Source of the DNA: Sialis fuliginosa | Taxonomy: Eukaryota > Arthropoda > Insecta > Megaloptera > Sialidae | Direction: 5' to 3' | Assembly (NCBI GenBank): GCA_961205875.1 | Contig: OY540810.1 | Span: 11,966,001 to 12,030,000, forward strand | DNA: 64,000 nt | Shown: piece after piece, positions 25,062 to 35,800 of the stretch | Layout of the letters: each line of letters begins with the position of its first letter | Numbering within the stretch: the first letter of the stretch is position 1 | The notes under the pieces: model-generated | The model's database searches: none | The model's input: only the letters and a program-made list of their open reading frames with translations | What the model was told of the DNA's origin: nothing | Program-made: the position numbers and the translations under genes

Positions 25062-27370
25062 CACTCACGGAAAAAATTAAAGGACCACTTTTATTTTTCG
25101 AAAAAATTGCTCATTTTCAAAGTAATGCCGATAGGTCAAATATGATCCATTTTTTACTTATAGGATATGAAAATTGAAGGAAATTTTATCATCTTTTCAA
25201 ATTTAGGGGTATATTTGTTTTATTAATCTTATTTTTGTGACCAAATCGCGGTTTAATGAAAAATAAAAAAATTGATTTTTTTTTGTAATTTTGAAAGATA
25301 CCCACGGGGATGTTAAATTTTTTTTCTAAAATTTCAAGATAACCATTTTGTAGGAAATTTGTTCAGCTTTAAAATGCTTTTTCAAATTTGTTTTATAATT
25401 TTTTGGTGTCGCGATATTCGAGTTTGAATGAAAAAAGTACCAAAAAGATTTAAACGACCATAAAGGGCCTAATGTTAGTCGCATAGAAAAGAAAAAAAAA
25501 GAATATTAAAGCTTAAATAATCACCTATTGTCTAGTAGCATTTAAAAAATGTTTAATTTTAACTTAACCCTTCAAATACGAAAAACAAAACAGTGTTCGA
25601 ATTTAAATAATCCTGTAAAAATAACCTTTTTTTAATCATAGATCTAATGTTTAAAATGTATCCAGAAATTAAGTTCTATCAAAGAATATGAAAATTAGAC
25701 TAATTACCTACTATGTGAATAAAGGTTCCAGTAAAAATCTTTTAATTTGGCTGAGAAATTGCATTTTGAATTTTTTCTATACGTTTAGGATTTGACCATA
25801 CTTTTTATAACAAGTTTTTCTTTGAGATTTTTTTTTCGAAAAACAATCAATTTTTGAGTAAAATTGTAAGAGGGAAAAAGTTTTTCTTTCTTGTTAAAGA
25901 ATATTCATAATTTTTTTCAGATGTTTTATATCAATATTGTGGGATTAAGTTTATTTTTAATATGGTACTTTTTCATTCAAACTTGAATATCTCGGCATCA
26001 AAAAATGTGACAATCATTTTTTAAAAAGCATTTTGAAGCTAGGAAAATTTACTAAATGATGAATATCATGGAATTTTGAAAAAAAAAATCATACATCCCC
26101 GTGTGAAATTTCTATAACAGCAAATAAATAATTAATTTTTTTTTAGTCAACTACGTGTGGACAAAAAAAATTCAGTCACTTTGAACGAATAAGCGGTGAA
26201 AATTCAATGAAAATTAATTTAACTGTCGAAATCAAGAATCTTTAATATGTTGTTGAACGTTTTTTTCATGACCACACGCAGTTGACTAAAATTGAAAAAT
26301 TGAAATTTTTTGCAATTATGGATGTTTCACACGGGGATGTATGATTTTTTTTCTTCAAAATTCCATGATATTCATCATTTAGTAAATTTTCTCAGCTTCA
26401 AAATGCTTTTTAAAAAATGATTGTCACATTTTTTGATGCCAAGATATGCAAGTTTTAATGAAAAAGTACCATATTAAAAATAAACTTAATCCCACAATAT
26501 TGATATAAAACATCTGAAAAAAATTATGAATATTCTTTAACAAGAAAGAAAAACTTTTTCCCTCTTACAATTTTTCTCAAAAATTGATTGTTTTTCGAAA
26601 AAAAAATCTCAAAGAAAAACTTGTTATAAAAAGTATGGTCAAATCCTAAACGTATACAAAAAATTCAAAATGCAATTTCTCAGCCAAATTAAAAGATTTT
26701 TACTGGAACCTTTGTTCACATAGAAGGTAATAAGTCTAATTTTCATATTCTTTGATAGAACTTAATTTCTGGATACATTTTAAACATTAGATCTATGATT
26801 AAAAAAAGGTTATTTTTACAGGATTATTTAAATTCGAACACTGTTTTGTTTTTCGTATTTGAAGGGTTAAGTTAAAATTAAACATTTTTTAAATGCTACT
26901 AGACAATAAGTGATTATTTAAGCTTTAATATTCTTTTTTTTCTTTTCTATGCGACTTACATTAGGCCCTTTATGGTCGTTTAAATCTTTTTGGTACTTTT
27001 TTCATTCAAACTCGAATATCGCGACACCAAAAAATTATAAAACAAATTTGAAAAAGCATTTTAAAGCTGAACAAATTTCCTACAAAATGGTTGTCTTGAA
27101 ATTTTAGAAAAAAAATTTAACATCCCCGTGGGTATCTTTCAAAATTACAAAAAAAATCAATTTTTTTATTTTTCATTAAACCGCGATTTGGTCACAAAAA
27201 TAAGATTAATAAAACAAATATACCCCTAAATTTGAAAAGATGATAAAATTTCCTTTAATTTTCATATCCTATAAGTAAAAAATGGATCATATTTGACCTA
27301 TCGGCATTACTTTGAAAATGAGCAATTTTTTCGAAAAATAAAAGTGGTCCTTTAATTTTTTCCGTGAGTG
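25062..27370. mobile_element. 2.3-kb mariner-type palindrome
   Basis: The ends 'cactcacggaaaaaattaaa' and 'tttaattttttccgtgagtg' are flanked by TA at 25060-25061 and 27371-27372. The two halves are near-identical inverted copies for about 1.1 kb each, meeting at a loop of roughly 100 bp near 26165-26270 (bounded by 'agtcaactacgtgtgg' and 'ccacacgcagttgact'). Each arm contains a weaker internal inverted repeat: 25290-25450 against 25970-26110. The TA duplication and end sequence fit Tc1/mariner. No transposase frame exists, so it is non-autonomous. Confidence 0.85.
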
Positions 27371-27884
27371 TATATTTAAGTTATTCCATATAATTGAAAC
27401 AAAATTCGAAATCAAATGCTTCAGTTGGATAAAATATATTAGCATATACAAATAATTCACAGCAATTAAAAGACGTTTAAACATAATGAAACTAATAACG
27501 TTAACAGATTTTGTTTGTTGCACTACTAACATCTGATTTTAAAGGAAATATTGTGAATTAATATCCATAGAAAGCAAAACGAATTATAAAATAAGGTGTA
27601 CGGCGGGCGTTAATGGCTTAATTAAATTAAATATAATTTATACTTACAACCAATTAAAATCTTAATAATTATAAATTAACATAGTTCTAATATTTAAAAT
27701 GGTGCTAAGAGAATATTTTTTTAAATGTAACGTGCAAAAATATATGGATACATACAATATTAATTTAAAAAAAAGTTTTTAATATAAAGTGTAGTCAAAT
27801 TATAATAATATAGAACCTTACATTTTTTTTAACAATTGATTGATTTTTAAGTAACTTGTAGTTTAGTTTATGTAGATCAAAAAC

Positions 27885-28040
27885 CTTGTTTTATACAATG
27901 AAAACAATATTTATTTTCTTAATATAAAAATTAATCTAGCTACATGTATTATTGTTTTTTAATTAGATTAATAGTATATTCTTATTTTAATAAAATATTG
28001 TTTTTGTTATATAAAACAAGGGTTTCTTGGTTCAAGTCAA
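27885..28040. mobile_element. Palindromic MITE, copy 2
   Basis: 'ccttgttttatacaatgaaa' at the left and 'ttatataaaacaagggtttc' at the right are inverted, around a centre with 'ttaatctag' and 'attagattaa'. Related to 19128-19305. Confidence 0.55.
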
Positions 28041-28064
28041 CATTTTAACGTAACGAAAAAAAAA

Positions 28065-28170
28065 CATAAAATGTCTTCAATTTTCATATTTAGCATATAG
28101 TGTAGAAGGAGGGGGAACGGCAAATTTGCCATCTGCCCCGGGCAGCAGGAACCTATGATACGCCACTGAA
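28065..28170 (+). repeat. Interspersed repeat ending in 'tacgccactg'
   Basis: 'gtcttcaattttcatattta', 'gccatctgccccgggcagca' and 'atacgccactg' match 48495-48590 ('gttttcaattttcgtattta', 'gccatccgcttcaggcagca', 'gtacgccattg'). Confidence 0.55.
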
Positions 28171-28198
28171 TTCTTTGTCACCAAAGGTAGATATTTAA

Positions 28199-28448
28199 CA
28201 GGTTGACTGCCATAAAGAAATCACAAAAAAAGGTTCAGATGCCAAATAGAAAATAATTTTAAAATTGTATTCTCAATTAGTTCCATTTTCGCAACAAAAA
28301 AATAAAAATAAAAATAATCGTTTTTTTTATATTTAACTAGTAATCTTAAAACTAGCAGTCATATGCGAGGTTTGTGTACCTCAGCAGAAAAAAAAAAATT
28401 TGGCCGGCTAGAGGGCGGTCGTATACGACCGCCATGGCAGTCAACCTG
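28199..28448. mobile_element. piggyBac-type MITE, 250 bp
   Basis: The ends 'caggttgactgcca' and 'tggcagtcaacctg' are perfect 14-bp inverted repeats. TTAA lies on both sides at 28195-28198 and 28449-28452. The TTAA duplication is the piggyBac hallmark. Near the right end a perfect palindrome 'ggcggtcgtatacgaccgcc' may form a hairpin. Non-coding. Confidence 0.85.
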
Positions 28449-28859
28449 TTAAGTAAAAAATAATTTACAAGGAACTGTGTAGAAAAATAACAAAATGCCT
28501 AAAGCGGAATCTGTTAATTTTATATTAATTAACACAAATACATAAATTAATAAAATAAGCGAAAAAAAGATTAAAAAAATTCATATTTTAAAATTTGCAC
28601 TTACCTCGAGATAACCATTAAATTATTATATAACAATTATAGTGCAGTTTCATTTCTGGTCGTTCATTTCTAGTTTATTGTAAACATAACATAGGGGAAT
28701 CTCACAGATCTGCTCGATCAAATCACTTTCTAAAGCGAAAAAATATATGTGGAAGATTTGTTATTGTATGTAAGTACATAATTTCTCTGTCTGATGATTA
28801 CATCATGTACCGTGCCTGGTTACGATTACTTTATTTACCTTTTTGTTATTAGCGGTTTA

Positions 28860-29740
28860 TCCAGTGGCGTAACCTGCGTGGGGTCGCGGGCCTAGCCCCC
28901 CTTATTTCTGGAGAAAAGATAAAAGATAGAAAAAAAAACATCTGCCAAGTAAATGCACAGTGCATCCTCGTGCTAAATTCACTAAAACCTATAGTGTTCA
29001 GATAAATTGCCTGGCATTGGTTAACCATTTAATTTTTATACAAATTTTACTAAAAAATCTTAGTTCGAATTTTTTCTTAAAACGCACCTGAATATTTTTT
29101 CATATATTTTTAATTTTTTGACAATTTCAATCTAAATCTAAATTTATGCAAATGTCAAAATGACATTTAAAACGTCAAAGTGACATTTAAAACGCCAAAG
29201 TGACATTTAAAACGTCAAAATGACACTTAATATATCCAATCAAATATCAATTTAGAAAAACAAAACACGAATTTTTAAAATTAATTTAGATAAATCTTTG
29301 TAAGGGAATATTTTACAACAAACCCATATTATAGGAAATTTAATTCTCTACAAAAAATATTCTATAAAATTTTCTCGTAACATGTGTCGTTCTTGAGATA
29401 TCTTGAAAAAAGAAATATTTTGGGGTGTCACCCCTCCCCCTTACACACGATTTTGATGATTTTGAAATGGGACCGTCCTCAAACCAAACCCAACCATCCG
29501 ACCAAGTTTCAATAATATCTGTTCAGTGGTTCATGAGTTATGCGTGTGACAAGGATTCAGGGGACAGACGGATGGACACACGGACACACGGACAGACAGA
29601 CAGACACGGAACGAAAAGTGTTTGTCTTGACGTGAAACGGATAAATCAATTTAAAATTTTGAAATTGGAGAACTTTTTTTTGTCTCAATCTGAAACGATC
29701 ACATAGCTTCTCGTATCTTCGATATTGCGAGGAAGCAATT
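28860..29740 (-). repeat. Repeat family A, long reverse copy
   Basis: Reverse of 7434-8175: 'acacacgattttgatgattt', 'atgagttatgcgtgtgacaa', 'aacgaaaagtgtttgtcttg' and 'agcttctcgtatcttcgata'. It carries an extra 20-bp tandem array at 29154-29233 that the other copies lack. The 93-codon open frame at 29425-29706 is repeat sequence and not a gene. Confidence 0.75.
29154..29233 (+). repeat. 4 x 20-bp tandem array inside family A copy
   Basis: Units like 'gtcaaagtgacatttaaaac' occur four times with a few substitutions. At the same place in the copies at 7434 and 35580 there is only one 'gac'-type word, so the array grew in this copy. Confidence 0.75.
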
Positions 29741-30760
29741 AATGGAACATATATTATAGATAAAAAAATTCTTTACAACTTTTATCATAAACATTTTTCT
29801 CTAATTCGCACCGTTTTAAAAATAATTCAAAAATTGGAAAGAGTAAACATCCGTTTCCGGTTTTCTTCTAACAATTAGATAAAATATTAAAATGAATAAT
29901 TTTATTATTTTTTTGTATTTTGTATATTTCATACATATGTATATGGTATAAAAAAGGAAAAATTATATACAATCTAATTCGCTAATGTCTGTGCTTCAAT
30001 ATGTTCATGTTTACTGAGAAAATTGTTATTTTGAAAAATATCTTATCTATGTTATTTAGTTTTATTTTAGTTTTTAATGCAAGAAAATTCACTAGTTCGC
30101 AGCGACAATGTGATTTGTAACTACTAAAGACGATTATAAACATTTCGAAGTGATTTGGGGCGATTTTTTGTTATTTAAAAAGCAACGGCTCATTTCGAAG
30201 CAAGAATAAAACAAAGTAAAAAATATTTAAAAATAATTAATTATCTATATAAAAGCATTACGAACTCATAACTATTAGATTTTTATTCCTTCAAATAATA
30301 ATTTGAAGACTCGAGTACTTAATTAAATTCACTTCCATTTGTATGTACAGTACCTACTTTTACAGAGCAAACAGTAATATGGTGGAAAAAAGAGAAATTA
30401 TCAATGTTTTTAATAGAATTGAAGATATATATTTGTTTAAAAAATGCTCTTTAATTAAGTATATTTAAGTACTTAAGTATATTCGAATTAGAGTTCTATA
30501 ATAATAAAACATATTGTTAATTGATATAATAACGTATTATTCATTATTAATAATAATTTATCAATTACAATCATGTTCGTAAACTGAATTATTCTTATTA
30601 TTATAAAAAATATTGTTTCATTTGATAATAAAACGACAATCGTATATCAGGGAATTATTATGTTAATTAAATACATTGAGAAACTTTAATGCGTCATTAT
30701 GCTACAAACATCTGTAATGTTACTAATGTCCAGTATTTATTATAAAGAAGCTAAAATTTA
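29741..30760. other. AT-rich intergenic DNA
   Basis: 29810-29870 carries the 'agtaaacatccgtttccggtt' type tail of an old repeat. The rest shows no recognisable feature. Confidence 0.5.
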
Positions 30761-30895
30761 TTAGCTAACAAGCACTTTCATAACAAACAAGAGACAAAAA
30801 CTATGGTTATGACTTATCAAATACAAATCCCCTTTATTATTATTAATTTTTATTTTTTCTAGGCTTCAAAATCCGCTTTGGCACCGGTCTATAAT

Positions 30896-30955
30896 CATAA
30901 AAATTGTAAGAGTTTAGACTTACACGTGTAAGTCTAAACTCTTACAATTTTTATG
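30896..30955. repeat. Perfect 60-bp palindrome
   Basis: 30-bp arms 'cataaaaattgtaagagttt'... meet at 'acac|gtgt' with no loop. An outer pair 'cttatcaaatacaaatcccc' (30812-30831) and 'ggggatttgtatttgataag' (30959-30978) encloses it. It is part of the repeat family D region. Confidence 0.9.
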
Positions 30956-31127
30956 GTTAGGGGATTTGTATTTGATAAGCACTTTCAACGTGGTATTAAT
31001 TCTGTATTAGTATCTATGGATTTATTTTAAAATTTAGATCAGTGATATTTTAACTTATTATAACACAGTTGGTAACTCTGACAGTACGAGATAATTTTCA
31101 TAATATCACCATCACCACTATTGCAAT

Positions 31128-32295
31128 TAGGGTTTGCAATCCCGCAATGCGGGATCCCGCATTCCCGCGGGATCCCGCACGTTTTGAACATTAAATTTGT
31201 AGGTCGCGTGCGTTTTGAATACTTTAAAAGCGTAAATATGAATAAAAAAAGGTAACAATTTTGAAAAAAAAATTAAGGTTGAGATGACTGAATATGAAAC
31301 TAGTGAAGTAAATTATATCTCTTGTTCACGATTAGTTAGTGGTTACACTGAGTACGACTCAGGCGACGAAAGAAGCTCGAACAGCCCCCAGATTACAAAA
31401 AAAAAAAACATAAAAAATACAAAAATTTAGAAGAAGAATAGCAGATTAAATAAAAGTTAACCACAAAAATTAAATACACAAAATTCGATCTACACGATAT
31501 TTTTTTAACAGTATTATCCCTAAAATACAACCGTAAATAATGATATTTAGTGGTTTAGTTTTACGTGACATACCGTATATACTAGAGTGTTTTTATTTAT
31601 TTATTTTTATTTTTACTTTTTCGGTCCCGCTAGCCTATGTTTTAGCTTTGGATCAAAAGTTAATTGTCCCAAAATTTCAGACTCATAGATCAAACCTGTG
31701 GACGGCGCAAACCGAGTCATTTTCCCATTTGATTAACATGGGAAAAATTACATTTTGCTTATGCGTGAATATCTCGTTGAAAAAATTATTTATTGTAATT
31801 TCTTACAGCAACATATCATAGAGAATTAAATTTCTTACAAAAAAGATCCCAAGTGCTCAAATCATAGATCGAATATTTTTAAAGATATGTTCGTTTAAAC
31901 ATTATCATAAAAAGTAGAATCCAATTTTTATGATAATTTTTAAACAAACATTTATTAAAATTTATTAGATTTATGAATTGGGCACTTAATTCTCTACAAA
32001 ATATTCCCTTGAGAAATTTAAAAAAAAATTGTTTTCAACGAGATATTCACGCGTAGTAAAAAAGTAATTTTTCCCATGTTAATCAAATGGGAAAAAGACT
32101 CGGTTTGCGCCATTCACAGATTTGACCTATGAGTTTGAAATTTTGGGACAATTAACTTTTTTTTTGTTAACTAAATATTAGTAACTTTAAGTATGAATAA
32201 CAAAATTTTTGGAAAAACTGCGGGATCCCGCGGGATTTGAGGATTTCCCGCAAAATTCCCGCGGGAAAAAAAAGTCTGCGGGATTGCAAACCCTA
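31128..32295. mobile_element. hAT-type non-autonomous element, 1168 bp
   Basis: The ends 'tagggtttgcaatcccgc' and 'gcgggattgcaaacccta' are inverted. The 8-bp duplication ATTGCAAT lies at 31120-31127 and 32296-32303. The ends are packed with 'gggatcccgc' blocks. An inner inverted pair (about 31640-31800 against 32010-32170) holds 'ctcgttgaaaa' and 'aattgtcccaaaatttcaga'. The 93-codon frame at 31540-31821 lies across the inner palindrome arm and is not a gene. TSD size and TIR fit hAT. Confidence 0.85.
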
Positions 32296-32440
32296 ATTGC
32301 AATACCGTTGGTATTTACTTACCACTCGTACGAATAACTTATCAAACAGTTCATGAATCTTTCAGGGAACTCTCAGATAGGTTTGATACCCCATTTAAAA
32401 GTACTTGTTAGCTAACAAATTTTGTTAGCTCTTTTTTGAT

Positions 32441-32849
32441 ACTGATCATAATAATAATAATAATATCTAGGTAGGGGAAACCTGGGCTAGTAGATCATAT
32501 TGTCAGTGTTTTTAGATAAATTCGTGAGAGAAATATCATTGAAGCTTGTAGTTAGGAATAAATTCGGTAAGACGTATATTTGGCTATAAGTGCGACATTC
32601 GTCGTTTAAAATAGGATCCATGTTTAAAATTTTCAAATATATGTTGAAATTACATATAATAAAATAAAATTTTTCAAGATAACGATAGCCTATAAATCTG
32701 TATATTGAAGTTGTAGTTCATAAAAAAAATAACATATAAACCATAATTTAATTGATTTTAAATTTATTTTAGATAAACTATACAATAACCAATTCAAAAT
32801 GATTAGATAATCTAACTAAAACTAAAAAAAACATATCAACATCTACAAT
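32441..32849. other. Upstream region of the acyltransferase gene
   Basis: A short 'aataataataat' run near 32450, then AT-rich sequence up to the ATG at 32850. It likely contains the promoter and 5' UTR, but no TATA box or initiator can be pinned down with confidence. Confidence 0.35.
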
Positions 32850-35800
32850 ATGGGAGTGTTACGATATATAGTAGTGCTTTTGGTAGTGACCGTGAGTGGA
32901 TGTGTGTGCTATGATAACGTTCTAAGGCGGGAGTCGATCGCGTACGCTATATCAACGCTAGGCAGTGATAATGTCAACTCATCGCAGTGTATGAAGCAGT
33001 TGGACCATCTAGCAAAGGCAACAGACAAACGTGAAGTATGGGCCCTCAAATGTGAGTATTTTATACTTAAGTACTGACACCAGTCTTGGACACTTGTTTA
33101 ATTAAATGTACTAAACCATAGGTGTCCAACCTCTTGAACCTTTTGGGCCGCAAGCCAGAATATAAATCTGAAGACCGTTTTTTTTTTTGGTCGCGTCAAT
33201 TTCAATTCCTTCCTTCCTTTATAAAATTATTATTATTTTATTTTAATTATCCTCACGGGCCGCGGGTTGGACAAGCTTGTACTAAACTATAAATATTTGT
33301 TGATATTTGATTATGATTACTGAATCATAATCTATAGATACTTAACTGATATGATAAACAGCTTAATTTGATGACAATCGGTCAATGGGTGTTAAAATGG
33401 TCAACATTTAAACTAATTATTAGTGTAATCTATTTATTAATTATTATATTATCATAACATCTGCTTTACATTGTTTCATATTTAACGATTCTTTATTTTA
33501 TAACTTTGTAATTTTATTTATTTTATAACTTTTATTTATTAACTTTGTGTCGTAGAACTAATCATTTTATAATCATTAACAAGTGCCCATCACGGAATGC
33601 CCATAACTGGTGAAAAAACATTAACAAAATAAAAGGCTATAATTTAGAAAACAAACTATATTTGCGGACTTTGGCTATTAAATTGATAATAAAGAGGTAT
33701 ATGTTTTATTAGTAATATGAGTTCGCGAATATTACAAAAAAAATAAGTCCACCAATCTTAAATAACAATATACCTTGTTCTTAGTGGCCAAGACTGGTGC
33801 CAGTACCTTATTTACATATACAAAAAAAAACATAATTATTTTATTACTAAATATAAACCATTATCGAAATTTATTGATATTTAATAAACGTAAATTTGCT
33901 AGAATTAGAATAACTTTATTTTCCAAACATTAGTATTATTTTTATTACTTTTAAATAAATAAAATGGTGTGAAAATTATCAAGTTCATGCATACACATTA
34001 CTGTTTTTTGTGTTCCGTACCGAAATCGGAAAAAGAAACATATGTGTACATGGAATCAACACTGTCTGTCTGTCTGTCATAGCCTTCTAGTTACGGAATC
34101 ATTTGACCTAGAAAGCTGAGATTTGGTATAAACAGTAGATCAATAATAGATCTGAGTTATGAAAACAAAATTTGCAGTTTTTATTGGCACTTTTTCAGGA
34201 GGGGGGGGGGTATAAATCGATTACCAAAAAATTGCGATTTGAAGCTGCAATTTAAATTAAATTAATGTAATCGAATAAATTGTAAAACTATACAGTACGA
34301 AACAAAAATAGAAAAATGATACTTTAACAAAAAAGGTGCAAAATAAACATGTTCTATTTGCAGTGCTGGATTCCAGTGGTGGGCCAACGAGCGGGTTCCT
34401 ATGGGGTAACAATTTCTGGCTGGGCAAGCAGACAGAGTGTCTGTACGCAACGAACCGGAGACCTCTGATTTTGAACCGCGAGAAGGACAGACACAATGCC
34501 AATGCCACTGAAGAGTTCTTCCCGCCTTACGCTGTCAACTATTTTGTCGCATACTTAAGGCATAACTTTTCATTGCAGTGGCGTGTACGTCTTGCGAATG
34601 AGGTAAATATAGTATTTTTATATATATGTTTTAATATATGTATTTTTTATGCATTTTTAAAATCATTTTTCGGGAAAAATGCTTAAAAATTGCTGCCCCC
34701 ACACTTATCACCAAAAATCGATCAGGAAAATCTGAAAAAATCATGAACATTGAGAATTAGATGTAGATTTAACCATAATTATCAGTATTGAAAAATTTTA
34801 GCGCGATTAATTGTAATAAACAAATGAATTGTTTTTCGCTTCTAAAGGCTGAACCATTAGTTTTAGACAAAAAGTTTTTTGACAAAAAATATTTCTAACG
34901 ATGTAAGGAACAACACGTTTTTCAAATAATTTAAGTGGGGGGGGGATCTGATGCACGGAACATTAACTGTGCAAGTATAGCTTGTACTTGACAGATTTTA
35001 TTTTCTATAAAATACGAAAATGCTATAAAATAGATATGTTTCCATTTAAAGAAATGAACTTAAAATGACCTTGAAACCTCCACTCAAGGTAATTTTTTTA
35101 ACTTCCATTAGTTTCCCCCTTTTAACCATAAAACTTTTGTGCCAAAAATTTTCTGTGAAAAACCTTAGTTTTCGAAATATTTGTTTGTCTCAATTTGTAT
35201 AGACGTATATTAATTTTTTCTACAAGCAGTAATATTTTCAGGATATAGTATCCCTGGGACTATGTCTTCCAGATGTCTGTACGTCAGAAGAATTGAGTCC
35301 CCTCCTGGAGAAGTATTTCGATGAACGAACATTAATGATACAAGATTTATACAAGGTTGATTTCAAGTTGGATTACGTAAAAGACATGAGAGAAGATTAC
35401 AACTGGCTTTTGTCACCATCTTTTATTATCATGATGTACGTACATAAATCCATACTAATTTTATAAATGCGAAATTAACTCTGTATGTCTGTTTGTTTAT
35501 TATACTTTCACGACTAAACCGCTAAACCTATCTTGATGAAATTTGGCAAAGAGATAGCTTGCATCCTTTAAAAACACCGATAAAGTATTCAGATGAACTG
35601 CCTGTCATTGGTTAACCATTTAATTTTTTTACAATATTATCAAAAAATAATAATTCGAAATGTTAATACGCGTATGATTATTTTTTCGTATATTTTTAAT
35701 GTTTTGACAATTTCAATCTAACTAAATTTGTCTCATAGGAAATTGAATGCTCTACAAAAAAGATTCTATAAAATTTTCACGCAATATGTGCCGTTCTTGA

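Larger units (their letters stand above)
30765..32440. repeat. Repeat family D, interrupted copy
   Basis: The outer parts 'ttagctaacaagcactttca' (30760) and 'gtacttgttagctaacaaat' (32401) and inner parts 30979-31119 and 32304-32440 match, in reverse, 44990-45300 in the last intron of the acyltransferase gene. The hAT-type element at 31128-32295 splits this copy, while the intron copy is intact there. A nested hairpin lies at 30812-30979. Confidence 0.65.

Noticed and set aside
29425-29706. 93-codon open frame
   Set aside because: It lies wholly in the reverse copy of repeat family A, and the frame is not kept in the copies at 7434 and 35580.
31540-31821. 93-codon frame with a hydrophobic start
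   Set aside because: It covers one arm of the inner palindrome of the hAT-type element and has no family resemblance.
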